From positions 20,200-57,436 of the forward strand of contig DHRK01000037.1 in assembly GCA_002410325.1 (NCBI GenBank): DNA of 37,237 nucleotides. The letters are read 5' to 3'. The stretch is from Syntrophomonas sp. UBA5314 (GTDB lineage: Bacteria > Bacillota > Syntrophomonadia > Syntrophomonadales > Syntrophomonadaceae). Made by a program: the position numbers and the translations under genes. Each line of letters begins with the position of its first letter. Position 1 is the first letter of the stretch. Positions 1 to 7,774 of the stretch are shown here, piece after piece. The notes under the pieces were generated by a model. The model worked only from the letters and a program-made list of their open reading frames with translations. It had not been told where the DNA came from and searched no databases.

Positions 1-39
1 ACTTATATACACAATATACGGAATACGGAACGTTATACT
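1..39 (-). repeat. Dispersed short element, copy 1 (window edge)
   Basis: Read on the minus strand, this stretch begins AGTATAACGTTCCGTA and ends TATTGTGTATATAAGT. It matches the element at 26929-26961 and the partial copy at 37219-37237. This copy has an internal tandem duplication of TTCCGTA, which accounts for its extra length. The function is unknown. It could be the end of a small transposable element or a protein-binding site. No transposase lies nearby. Confidence 0.5.
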
Positions 40-42
40 GAC

Positions 43-69
43 TTGCAAAAGCCGGGTGGTAATTATAAG
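43..69 (+). promoter_or_regulatory. Candidate sigma-A promoter for the Nudix gene
   Basis: TTGCAA at 43-48 and TATAAG at 64-69 are separated by 15 bp, about 55 bp upstream of the Nudix start. The spacing is shorter than the ideal 17 bp, so this is a weak call by motif only. Confidence 0.3.
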
Positions 70-123
70 GTATTTATGAAGAGCAAATCTAGTGGTTTGT
101 AACACCTAAAGGAGGGCGGGCGT

Positions 124-537
124 ATGGCGGGCAGTAGCGAAACGCACGTTGTGACTTGTTTTCTTGAATACCGGGGAAAGATACTCCTGCTCAAAAGGAG
201 TTCCCAGGTGGGCAGCTACCAGCAAAAATGGGCTGGCATAAGCGGATATCTGGAAGAGGAGACTAGCCCCGAGGAGCAGGCCTTGATAGAGATAGGCGAA
301 GAGACTGCTCTGCAGGAGAGCCAGGTGGTCCTTATTAAAGAAGGAGATCCTCTTCCGGTGGTAGACGCGGCCCTCAGCCGTACCTGGGTGGTGCATCCTT
401 TTCGTTTTCAGGTAAAAGACCTCGATGGACTACATATCGACTGGGAGCACAGCGAATACAAATGGATAAGTACTGAGGAAATGCCCCAGTATGATACGGT
501 ACCCGGTCTGTATCAGGCCTGGCAGCGAGTGCAATGA
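124..537 (+). CDS. Nudix hydrolase family protein with a degenerate Nudix box
   Basis: This 137-residue protein has the small alpha/beta Nudix layout. Members hydrolyse nucleoside diphosphates linked to another group X. The box lies at about residues 40-63 (SGYLEEET, then PEEQAL, then IEIGEETAL). Compared with the usual GX5EX7REUXEEXGU, the EE pair is kept. The Arg of RE is Ile, the first conserved Glu is Thr and the late Gly is Ala, so activity may be altered or lost. The ATG at 124 has a strong GGAGG-type site just upstream. The next gene starts 4 bases before this stop, so the two are translationally coupled. The partner is an eIF2B-like protein, and Nudix plus eIF2B-like pairs or fusions are known elsewhere, which suggests a shared phosphosugar or nucleotide-sugar substrate (inference). 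Confidence 0.8.
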   Translation: MAGSSETHVVTCFLEYRGKILLLKRSSQVGSYQQKWAGISGYLEEETSPEEQALIEIGEETALQESQVVLIKEGDPLPVVDAALSRTWVVHPFRFQVKDLDGLHIDWEHSEYKWISTEEMPQYDTVPGLYQAWQRVQ

Positions 538-1403
538 ACGATATCGGTCAGCGGATTGAGCAGTATAAAGCAGACCGCAGGCACGGGGCCAGTCAACTCC
601 AGGCCGTGGCCCTGGAGATATTAATGGATGCGACCCGGCAATTGCCGGCCGACCATGCAAGAACCATTATCGCCCGGCTGGACAGTTTGGCAAGGGAGAT
701 GGCTGATGCTCGCCCCGGCATGGCCAATATAAATAATATTATGAACTGGTACAGGAAATCGCTAAGCCTTCTGGACGCTTCTGCGGATAAGGAGACCGTC
801 CGCAAAAACGCCCTGAAAAAAGCCGGGCTGATGTGCAGGTATTGCCTGGAGGCCAGCCGTCTCCTGACCGTCAACGCGGTCCGGTCGATAGCGGATGCTT
901 CTACCGTGATGACCTGTAGCTTCAGTTCAACTGTTTTACGAACCCTTAAAGAGGCTTACCGGGCCGGCACCCGTTTTTCCATCCTGGTATTGGAATCCTG
1001 CTGGCAGGACTGCTGTTATGGGGCCTTTATGCACCGGGAGCTTATGGAGAGCGGGGTTGAAAGCCGCCTTATCAAGGACGCCGAGGCAGCAAAGTATTTG
1101 CCCGGGACCGACCAGGTATTACTGGGGGCGGACACCCTCTTCCCCGACGGAACCCTTATAAACGGCTTCCCGAGCCGCGAGCTGGCGGCGGCAGCCGTAG
1201 CGTGCCGGCCTGCGGTACCGGTCATCGCTTTATTGGAAAGCTTCAAAATTTCCGGGCAGCCCGAGACCGGCAAGCCCCCGGACGGCTTTCAAGCCATCCC
1301 CTTCGACTGCCTGGCCGGGGTGATAACCGAAAAAGGCCTGCACCAAAAGCTGGGTGAAATTCAAGCCCTGTCCGGAAGCAGCGGTCCGGAAGAGTTTATT
1401 TAG
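534..1403 (+). CDS. eIF2B alpha/beta/delta-like (IF-2B family) protein
   Basis: This 289-residue protein has an N-terminal helical part (about 1-110) and a C-terminal Rossmann-like IF-2B domain. The region VMTCSFSST (about residues 123-131), the segment SILVLES and the motif LLGADTLFPDGTLINGFPS are family hallmarks; GAD and the following GxxING-like turn line the ligand pocket. Bacterial and archaeal relatives include ribose-1,5-bisphosphate isomerase and methylthioribose-1-phosphate isomerase. The Cys in TCS and the Asp in GAD sit where R15P isomerase has its catalytic Cys and Asp, so a sugar-phosphate isomerase is possible but not proven. It overlaps the Nudix gene by 4 bases and surely shares its transcript. 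A role in translation initiation is not expected in bacteria. Confidence 0.7.
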   Translation: MNDIGQRIEQYKADRRHGASQLQAVALEILMDATRQLPADHARTIIARLDSLAREMADARPGMANINNIMNWYRKSLSLLDASADKETVRKNALKKAGLMCRYCLEASRLLTVNAVRSIADASTVMTCSFSSTVLRTLKEAYRAGTRFSILVLESCWQDCCYGAFMHRELMESGVESRLIKDAEAAKYLPGTDQVLLGADTLFPDGTLINGFPSRELAAAAVACRPAVPVIALLESFKISGQPETGKPPDGFQAIPFDCLAGVITEKGLHQKLGEIQALSGSSGPEEFI

Positions 1404-1432
1404 CTTGTGGTAAAATGTGGGACTGGCTTATG

Positions 1433-1441
1433 TGCTATAAT
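1433..1441 (+). promoter_or_regulatory. Extended -10 promoter for the tRNA nucleotidyltransferase operon
   Basis: TG-C-TATAAT forms a perfect extended -10 element 30 bp ahead of the GTG start at 1472. No good -35 is seen at 17 bp, which is common for extended -10 promoters. It opens a run of closely spaced genes reaching at least 6541. Confidence 0.5.
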
Positions 1442-1471
1442 TCTTTTATCTAAAGACATGGAGGAGCAGTA

Positions 1472-4105
1472 GTGGAAATTATTACTTCACACAATGCCCT
1501 GGATTTTGATGGTTTAGCCTCAATGGTGGCCGCGGGGAAGCTTTTTCCGTCAGCGGTAAAGGTTTTTTCCGGGACCCTTTCCAAAAACGTCAAACAGTTT
1601 ATGGCGCTTTATAAAGACTCATTGATGATCTATTCTTCCAACCAGGTTGATATAAGCCAGGTACAAAAAATGATCATTGTAGACACAGCCAATGCCAACC
1701 GGCTGGGGGATCTGGCTCATCTGGCCCGGCGTCCGGATATGATCCGCTGCATCTACGATCATCATCCTCCTTCACCAGACGATCTGAGCGGGGAGCACCT
1801 GGAAATAGAAACGGTGGGCGCCGCCACCACCATCCTGGTCGAGCATTTAATAGAGCGGGAGAGCAAATTGAGCGCCTTTGATGCTACCATCCTCGCTCTG
1901 GGCATCTATGAAGATACCGGCAGCCTGATATTCACGTCCACAACCCCGCGCGACGTATCCGCCGTAGCCTACTTGCTGAGCCGGGGCGCCAACCTGGCGG
2001 TTGTGGCCAATTTTATTGAACAGCCCTTCAGCAGCGGGCAGAGGCAGCTTCTGCAGGAGCTGCTCAACAGCGCCCGCCATTACCGGATCAAAAACATGGA
2101 TATAGTTGTCGCTCTGGCGGAACCGCTGACTTTTATACCGGGACTGGATTCGGTGACCTACCGTTTGTTTGAGATAGAAAACAGCGACGTCATTTTCGCT
2201 ATAGCCAAGATGGAAGGAAAACTAAATGTGGTGGCCAGAAGCCGCACTTCCAATCTGAAGGTTAACGATATTTTAAAACCCCTGGGGGGCAGAGGCCATG
2301 AAAAGGCCGCTTCAGCGGTGGTAAAAGGGCGCAATGCCGAAGAAGTAGTGGCGGTAATTATTGAAGCTCTGGGGGACGAGGTAATACCGGGCCTTTTGGC
2401 CGGAGATATCATGTCTTCGCCGGTAAAAACCGTTCCCACCACTATCACCATGGAAGAAGCCGGAAAGATCATGCTGCGCTACGGTCATACCGGGATGCCG
2501 GTGGTTGAAGATGAAAAAATGGTGGGGGTTATATCCCGCCGTGATGTTGACAAAGCGCGGATCCACAACCTGGCCCACGCCCCGGTTAAAGGTTTTATGA
2601 GTTCCCGGGTGGTTACCGTGGAGCCCAACACCCCGGTGGCCGATGTACAACAATTGATGGTGGAGAAGGATATCGGCCGATTGCCGGTACTGGTAAACGG
2701 CAGACTGGTCGGCATAGTGTCTCGAACCGACATATTGCGGACCATGCATGGTAAGGATTACCCGGAAGATCACGAGGTGCTCTATGCCAAAGATGAAAAA
2801 GAAGGCTATAACCTGGAGAAGTTTATGCAGGAGCGTCTTCCCTCGCGTCTGATGTCCATTTTGCACCTGGCCGGGCAATTGGCTGATGAACTGGGCTTTC
2901 GGGTCTACTGTGTGGGCGGTTTTGTACGCGACCTGCTGCTTAAAGTCCCCAATTTTGACGTAGACCTGGTGGTGGAAGGGGAAGGAGCCGCTTTAACCCG
3001 GGCCCTGGCCAGCCACCTGGGAGGCCGGGAAAGGGTGCACGAACGCTTCGGCACCGGAGTGGTGGTTCTGCCGGATGGCAGTAAAATCGATGTGGCCACC
3101 GCTCGAACCGAATATTATGAATTTCCCGCGGCCCTGCCCAAGGTGGAGAGATCGTCTATAAGGGAAGACCTCTACCGGCGGGATTTTACTATAAACACCC
3201 TGGCTATCTGCCTGAACCCTGATTGTAGGGGAGACCTTATCGATTATTTCGGGGGACGCAAGGACCTGGAACAGGGCTGCATAAGAATACTGTACAATTT
3301 TAGTTTTGTAGAAGACCCCACCCGCATCTTAAGGGCGATCCGCTTTGAACAGCGCTACGGCTTTCAGATCGAAGCCGACACCCTGCGATTTGCCCAGGAT
3401 GCCATTGAGCGGCGCCTGCTGGGTAAACTCTCTTACAAGCGGGTCCTGCAGGAGCTTATTCTGATCCTGGGGGAAAAGGACCCGGTTCCATCGCTTTTAC
3501 GCATGTGTGAAATAGGGGTATGGAAGTACATTTTACCCGAAGTGGATCTGCGGGATGTCGATCTCACTACTATGCGCCGGGTTTCCATAATCAGCGTCTG
3601 GTGGCATGAGCGATATCTAAAGATGGACTTGAAGCCCTGGATAGTTTACGTCATGGTTATTATCGCCCATCTCGGCCAAGAGGCGATGAACTCTCTGGTC
3701 GAGCGATTTCGCTTGAGTGGCTACGCTCAGGAATGCATCATGGATTCCAGAAGGGTGGATCAGGTTTTAGCCAGGCTGGAAGACCCCGCCGTCCGCCCCA
3801 GCATACTGGATGAAGTCCTGGACGGGTGGCATCCGGAGAGTATGGTGTTCCTGCTGCTGTCCATCCGCCGCGAGGAAACCTGGGACCGTCTGGTTGCCTA
3901 CCTGGACGCCAAGGAAAGGGTTCAAGTGGCGATTAACGGCCATGACCTGAAAAAGGCCGGGGTGAAGCCCGGACCGCAGTACAGCTATATCCTTAAAGAA
4001 TTATATAAACTGCGCCTGGACGGGGTGATAAACAACCGGGAAGGCGAGATCGACATGCTCAACAAATGGTTGAAGGAGGGCTTATCTTTTGAGCCAGATA
4101 ATTAA
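1472..4105 (+). CDS. DHH-CBS-CBS-polyA polymerase tRNA nucleotidyltransferase (A-adding/CCA type)
   Basis: This 877-residue multidomain protein begins at a GTG preceded by GGAGGAG. Residues 1-180 are a DHH phosphoesterase domain (DFDG at 11-14, DHH at 96-98). A DHHA1 part follows with GGRGHEKAA at 272-280. Two CBS domains lie at about 310-365 and 373-428. From about 455 the chain is a class II polyA polymerase/tRNA nucleotidyltransferase head with VGGFVRDLLL (481-490) and the catalytic pair in DVD (496-498), followed by RRDFTINTLA and the RNA-binding C-terminus. Proteins of this layout in Aquifex and Geobacter-like bacteria complete or repair the 3' CCA end of tRNA, often as A-adding enzymes. 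The DHH part suggests an added nuclease or oligonucleotide phosphodiesterase activity, and the CBS pair suggests adenylate sensing (inference). Confidence 0.9.
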   Translation: MEIITSHNALDFDGLASMVAAGKLFPSAVKVFSGTLSKNVKQFMALYKDSLMIYSSNQVDISQVQKMIIVDTANANRLGDLAHLARRPDMIRCIYDHHPPSPDDLSGEHLEIETVGAATTILVEHLIERESKLSAFDATILALGIYEDTGSLIFTSTTPRDVSAVAYLLSRGANLAVVANFIEQPFSSGQRQLLQELLNSARHYRIKNMDIVVALAEPLTFIPGLDSVTYRLFEIENSDVIFAIAKMEGKLNVVARSRTSNLKVNDILKPLGGRGHEKAASAVVKGRNAEEVVAVIIEALGDEVIPGLLAGDIMSSPVKTVPTTITMEEAGKIMLRYGHTGMPVVEDEKMVGVISRRDVDKARIHNLAHAPVKGFMSSRVVTVEPNTPVADVQQLMVEKDIGRLPVLVNGRLVGIVSRTDILRTMHGKDYPEDHEVLYAKDEKEGYNLEKFMQERLPSRLMSILHLAGQLADELGFRVYCVGGFVRDLLLKVPNFDVDLVVEGEGAALTRALASHLGGRERVHERFGTGVVVLPDGSKIDVATARTEYYEFPAALPKVERSSIREDLYRRDFTINTLAICLNPDCRGDLIDYFGGRKDLEQGCIRILYNFSFVEDPTRILRAIRFEQRYGFQIEADTLRFAQDAIERRLLGKLSYKRVLQELILILGEKDPVPSLLRMCEIGVWKYILPEVDLRDVDLTTMRRVSIISVWWHERYLKMDLKPWIVYVMVIIAHLGQEAMNSLVERFRLSGYAQECIMDSRRVDQVLARLEDPAVRPSILDEVLDGWHPESMVFLLLSIRREETWDRLVAYLDAKERVQVAINGHDLKKAGVKPGPQYSYILKELYKLRLDGVINNREGEIDMLNKWLKEGLSFEPDN

Positions 4106-4733
4106 TGATTTTTCCGGCTGGCTGCTGACTTTTCTAATTTCATTGCCCGGTATTTTGCTGGGGCTGGTTCTGCATGAATACGCCCATGGCCGGGTAGCCG
4201 ATTGGCTGGGGGACCCTACGCCCTATGAACAGGGGCGCCTGACCCTGAATCCTCTGCCCCATATCGACTGGCTGGGGTTTTTGATGATAGCCCTGTTCCG
4301 CTTTGGCTGGGCCAAGCCGGTGGAGGTCAACCCCTATCGTTTTCAGAGGATGGATATGAAAAAGGGAATGATGCTGGTGTCTCTGGCCGGGCCCATCATG
4401 AATCTCATTCTCGCTTCTATAGGCGCGGTTATTTTTCATGCCCTTTCCGGAATACAGGGTTCCGATTGGGCTACCTGGCTGCAGCTTATTGTCCTGTGGC
4501 TGGTCTATATCAATCTTATCCTGGCCGTTTTTAACCTTATACCGGTGCCTCCTCTGGACGGCTCCAAGATCCTGGCCGGAGTACTGCCCGATGCAGGGGC
4601 GCGCTTTATCTATTCCCTGGAACCCTATGGCTTCGTTATACTGCTTTTGTTGATTATGACCAACATCACCGGTCAAATTTTATTCCCGGTGGTGCAGCTT
4701 TTTGCCGGAATACTCGGGGTGCCTCTATTCTAA
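4089..4733 (+). CDS. M50-family site-2 protease-like membrane peptidase
   Basis: This 214-residue, strongly hydrophobic protein has the zinc motif HEYAH (residues 29-33) in its first membrane segment. The second metal-ligand motif, NLIPVPPLDG, lies near residues 150-160. It belongs to the short YwhC/FtsH-independent M50 group that lacks a PDZ domain. It acts in the cytoplasmic membrane; substrates are unknown. The start is a TTG that overlaps the end of the preceding gene by 17 bases. The ribosome site AAGGAGGG lies inside that gene at about 4073. The following gene is scpA, an order seen in many Clostridia. Confidence 0.88.
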   Translation: MSQIINDFSGWLLTFLISLPGILLGLVLHEYAHGRVADWLGDPTPYEQGRLTLNPLPHIDWLGFLMIALFRFGWAKPVEVNPYRFQRMDMKKGMMLVSLAGPIMNLILASIGAVIFHALSGIQGSDWATWLQLIVLWLVYINLILAVFNLIPVPPLDGSKILAGVLPDAGARFIYSLEPYGFVILLLLIMTNITGQILFPVVQLFAGILGVPLF

Positions 4734-4748
4734 GCGGGGAGGGCAGGC

Positions 4749-5480
4749 ATGGGTTACATGGTTGACCTGGAGGCTTTTCACGGGCCGATGGATCTTTTGC
4801 TCTATCTGATCGACGAGAACCAGATAGACATATATGACATACCGGTGGCCCTGTTAAGCGAACAGTTTATGGCCTATCTGGAGCGCAGCGGTGAATATGA
4901 ACTGGATACGATGGGTGATTTTCTGGTAATGGCTTCCTATCTGCTGCATCTGAAAGCCCGTATGCTGCTGCCTGCGCCGCCGGGTCTGGAAGAGGAAGGG
5001 GAAGGAGATCCCCGTGAAGAACTGGTCCAGAAGCTCCAGCAGTACCGGAAGTACAAGGAAGCCGCCGAACAGCTCGTAAACCTGCAAATGGGGAAAATAA
5101 AGCGCGTGTTTTTTAGCACCAGGGATGCTTTCGCAGGTGAAAATGAAGTATTGCATGCCGACCTGCGTCTGCTGGTAAAAGCCTACCAGGCGGTCCTGGA
5201 GAGGTTTGAAGAAGAAGAGCCTCAAATGCACCTTCCCCAGGAAGATGTCAATGTTCATGAGAAAATGGATGAGATCATGCAGGTCCTCTACGAAAAAGAG
5301 GGCGGTGTAAGTTTCGGAGAGTTGTTTGCCCGGGCGGTGCGCAGAAGGGAGCTGCTTGGTTTATTCCTGGCCCTGCTGGAGTTGGTTCGCCAGCAAAAGG
5401 TGGCGGCCCGTCAGGAGGAAAGCTTCGGGGACATAAGAATCTTTTTACGGGTGGGAAATGCAGATGTTGATGAGGGATGA
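4749..5480 (+). CDS. scpA: Segregation and condensation protein A
   Basis: This 243-residue kleisin subunit of the SMC-ScpAB condensin compacts and segregates the chromosome. The N-terminus has the conserved FHGPMDLLLYLI segment followed by IDIYDIPVALLSEQF, the helical part that binds the SMC neck. The middle is acidic and charged (EEEGEGDPREEL). The C-terminus (about 180-240) forms the winged-helix that binds the SMC head (GGVSFGELFARAVRRRELLGLFLALLEL region). The length is normal for the family. The start at 4749 has GGGGAGGGC upstream. It overlaps scpB by 23 bases, showing tight coupling. Confidence 0.96.
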   Translation: MGYMVDLEAFHGPMDLLLYLIDENQIDIYDIPVALLSEQFMAYLERSGEYELDTMGDFLVMASYLLHLKARMLLPAPPGLEEEGEGDPREELVQKLQQYRKYKEAAEQLVNLQMGKIKRVFFSTRDAFAGENEVLHADLRLLVKAYQAVLERFEEEEPQMHLPQEDVNVHEKMDEIMQVLYEKEGGVSFGELFARAVRRRELLGLFLALLELVRQQKVAARQEESFGDIRIFLRVGNADVDEG

Positions 5481-6018
5481 GATAAAAGCGGCCGCTGAAG
5501 CGGTATTGTTTGTAAGGGGAGAGCAGGTGCCCATCGATGAATTGGTGGAGATCCTGGATGTGCCATTACTGGACCTTAAAGGCATTATGCAGGAATTGAT
5601 GATGGAGTATAATGAAAAGAAATGCGGACTGCAGATAGTCTTCGAGGATTATACCTATCTGATGTGTACCAGGGCGGAGTATTCCGATTTTCTGGCCCGT
5701 ATGAACAAAACCGTGCAGCGGCGCCTGTCTCCGGCGGCCATGGAAACCCTGGCCTTGATTGCTTACCAGCAGCCGGTTACCCGGGCCGAGATCGAAAGCA
5801 TCCGCGGAGTGAAATCGGATAAAGTCTTGAATCATTTAATGGACAAGGGGCTTATTTGCGAGGCCGGTCATAAGGCGGTATTGGGAAAGCCGATCGTCTA
5901 CGCTACGACGCAGGAGTTTTTGCGCATCTTCGGCCTGGCGGGACTAAAGGACCTGCCCAGGCTAGAGGAGGATAAAAAGAATGTCCGACCGATCAATCGA
6001 AGAAGAGGTAATGATTAA
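5458..6018 (+). CDS. scpB: Segregation and condensation protein B
   Basis: This 186-residue protein is the dimeric winged-helix partner of ScpA in condensin. Visible hallmarks are KAAAEAVLFVRGEQVP at the start, LSPAAMETLALIAYQQPVTR in the middle and IRGV just after; the C-terminus has the expected GKPIVYATTQEFLRIFGL segment. Three in-frame ATG codons (5458, 5464, 5473) are possible starts; 5458 has GGGTGGGA just upstream and is kept. It overlaps both neighbours (scpA before, the DUF1992 gene after), so translation of the three is probably coupled. Confidence 0.96.
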   Translation: MQMLMRDEIKAAAEAVLFVRGEQVPIDELVEILDVPLLDLKGIMQELMMEYNEKKCGLQIVFEDYTYLMCTRAEYSDFLARMNKTVQRRLSPAAMETLALIAYQQPVTRAEIESIRGVKSDKVLNHLMDKGLICEAGHKAVLGKPIVYATTQEFLRIFGLAGLKDLPRLEEDKKNVRPINRRRGND

Positions 6019-6541
6019 AGCCCAAAAGGCCAAGCGTTTAGCGCGCTATATGAGCAGCACCCAGGACCTGGTGGAAGGCCAGATCGAAAAGGCCATGAAG
6101 CGCGGCGACTTCAACAACCTGGAAGGTTCGGGAAAACCGCTCCACTTTGATGAAAACCCCTATGAACCGCCCGAAATGCGCATGGTTATAAAGATACTCA
6201 AAGACAACGACTTCGCGCCCTATTGGGTGGAACTGGGCAAAGAGATCGACGCCGGGCAGGAAAAGCTGCGCGGCAGTGTTGAATCCTTTAAAAGCTATAC
6301 GCGCATGACCTATAGTGAAAAGCGCAGCAGTGGGGCCCTGCACCGCTTTGATAAGAGGAAGGCCGCCTTTTACAGCGAAAGCCGCGAACACCTGGAGATC
6401 TTATCCAAAAAAATACTTGACTACAACCTGCATTGTCCGACCTTTCGTTTAGGGCGGCCTAATTTTACGGTTGATGATGAAATGTATAAGATAATCCGGG
6501 AGATTGAAACCTATATCCAGGAGTTAATAGATTCCATATAG
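5981..6541 (+). CDS. DUF1992 (DnaJ homologue subfamily C member 28-like) protein
   Basis: This 186-residue soluble protein carries the DJC28 conserved domain in its first ~75 residues: IEKAMKRGDFNNLEGSGKPL then PYEPPEMRM, which is diagnostic. The rest is charged and probably helical. No J-domain is present, as is normal for bacterial members. The biochemical role of the family is not established. The start ATG has GGAGG at 5967-5971 and lies within the 3' end of scpB, so it is part of the scpAB transcript. Confidence 0.85.
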   Translation: MSDRSIEEEVMIKAQKAKRLARYMSSTQDLVEGQIEKAMKRGDFNNLEGSGKPLHFDENPYEPPEMRMVIKILKDNDFAPYWVELGKEIDAGQEKLRGSVESFKSYTRMTYSEKRSSGALHRFDKRKAAFYSESREHLEILSKKILDYNLHCPTFRLGRPNFTVDDEMYKIIREIETYIQELIDSI

Positions 6542-6594
6542 TGGTATAAACCGACCGGGTCAGGGCAGAATAGGGAAAAACGGGAGATTATGCC

Positions 6595-7194
6595 TTGCTG
6601 ATCCGGCTTTTTATTTCAGCCGCCCTTATCATTGTGGCGGCCTCGGTGTTTATAAGCATAAGAGGAATACTGGAAGCCCGTCTATCCTGGGAAAACGACC
6701 AGCCCTGCCTTACTGTCGAACTCTTCAACCCCTGGTTTAAGAATCGCCGTCTGGCCCGCGTAGAATCATCCCTGTCAAACCTGCCGATGGATGGATTTAT
6801 CTCCCTGTGCCAGTCTTCCAAGATCGATTTGATGAAACGTACTCTGACCGGGATCAATAAAGCCAGGCTGCTGCTAAAAATGCTGGTCATCCAGCGCCTG
6901 GAATGGAAAAGTGTGGCAGGTATGGGCGACGCCATGAGCACTGCCTTGTTAAATGGAGGATTGTGGGCTTTTAAAGGATGGGTGGTAGGCTGGATCAGCC
7001 GGCAGGCCCGGCTGCAACAACTCGATCTTAACGTCAAACCGGATTTTTCAGGAAAAAGCTTTGAGAGCCGCTTGTACTGCATATTCAAGATCAGGTTGGT
7101 GCATATTATTTTTATGATAGTTTACCTGCTGGCGTTGAAAGCCTTTGAACGGCCCAAACCCGGCTGTCCTGAATTAAACCAAACTCGGGGGTGA
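6595..7194 (+). CDS. DUF2953 membrane protein (YtfI-like)
   Basis: This 199-residue protein starts at a TTG. It has an N-terminal membrane segment (about residues 1-22) and a second hydrophobic helix near the C-terminus (LVHIIFMIVYLLALKAF). The middle keeps the DUF2953 pattern of a short Trp-rich segment followed by GMGDAMSTALLNGGLWAF. Its direct neighbour is ytfJ with a 4-base gap, and the ytfI-ytfJ pairing is a recurrent sporulation gene pair in Firmicutes. The function is unknown; a spore-envelope or germination role is inferred only from linkage. Confidence 0.75.
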   Translation: MLIRLFISAALIIVAASVFISIRGILEARLSWENDQPCLTVELFNPWFKNRRLARVESSLSNLPMDGFISLCQSSKIDLMKRTLTGINKARLLLKMLVIQRLEWKSVAGMGDAMSTALLNGGLWAFKGWVVGWISRQARLQQLDLNVKPDFSGKSFESRLYCIFKIRLVHIIFMIVYLLALKAFERPKPGCPELNQTRG

Positions 7195-7198
7195 ATAA

Positions 7199-7630
7199 AT
7201 GGAGGCCCAGGAAGAGAAAAACAGCCATCCTATTGAAAGTCTTATGAAAACAGCTATGCAGAGCATCAAGGAGATGGTGGATGTCAATACGGTAGTCGGT
7301 GATGCCGTAGAAACCAATGACGGCACAGTTATCATCCCTATATCCCAGGTGGCCTGCGGGTTTGCCGCCGGGGGCGGCGAGTATGAGATCAATCCAAACG
7401 GCAAGAATTCAGAGATGCCCTTTGCGGGGGGCAGCGGGGCGGGAGTGTCAGTGAGGCCCATAGGCTTTTTGGTTTGTCGTTTAAATGATGTGCGCCTGAT
7501 CTCCGTGAGCGGAAACCACCTGGCTGAACGCATCGTAGACATCGCTCCCCAGATTATGGACAAACTGGAGAGTGCTCTGCGGCGCAATACCAAGGGAGAC
7601 GACCGGCCGGAACACAAGGAATTTCAATAA
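7199..7630 (+). CDS. ytfJ: Sporulation protein YtfJ/GerW
   Basis: This 143-residue protein is of the GerW family. The N-terminal helix (HPIESLMKTAMQSIKEMVDV) is followed by VVGDAVETNDGTVIIPISQVACGFAAGGGEY and a Gly-rich loop (FAGGSGAG), all hallmarks of the family. In Bacillus subtilis GerW is needed for normal L-alanine germination of spores. It is a soluble protein. It directly follows the DUF2953 gene and is closed by a long hairpin at 7638-7697. Confidence 0.93.
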   Translation: MEAQEEKNSHPIESLMKTAMQSIKEMVDVNTVVGDAVETNDGTVIIPISQVACGFAAGGGEYEINPNGKNSEMPFAGGSGAGVSVRPIGFLVCRLNDVRLISVSGNHLAERIVDIAPQIMDKLESALRRNTKGDDRPEHKEFQ

Positions 7631-7637
7631 AAACCGG

Positions 7638-7697
7638 GTAAAGCCAGAGCCGGGGGGGCGGGAAGCAAAAAAACCGTCCCCCCGGCTCTGGCTTTAC
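7638..7697. terminator. Very stable inverted repeat between ytfJ and spmA
   Basis: GTAAAGCCAGAGCCGGGGGG (from 7638) is mirrored exactly by the 20-base arm at 7678-7697. The loop contains CGGG, an A-run and CCG that may extend the stem. No T-run follows on the plus strand. It probably insulates ytfJ from spmA as a terminator or mRNA-stability structure; a REP-like element is an alternative. Confidence 0.6.
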
Positions 7698-7717
7698 CTC
7701 TGTTGAATCAAGGTTGT

Positions 7718-7745
7718 TCTAATTAATAATGAGCATTCATACCCT
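7718..7745 (+). promoter_or_regulatory. Possible sporulation (sigma-E-like) promoter for spmA
   Basis: TCTAATT at 7718-7724 and CATACCCT at 7738-7745, 13 bp apart, resemble the sigma-E pair (ATATT-type -35, CATACA-type -10). spmA is a mother-cell gene in Bacillus, which makes this plausible. The match is only partial. Confidence 0.25.
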
Positions 7746-7774
7746 TCAGAAACCGGGCTAATGGGGGGATACTG

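Noticed and set aside
97..106. TTTGTAACAC, the complement of the first box of the ECF-type promoter, ahead of the Nudix gene
   Set aside because: The second box is absent at the required spacing in either orientation, so it is taken as chance.
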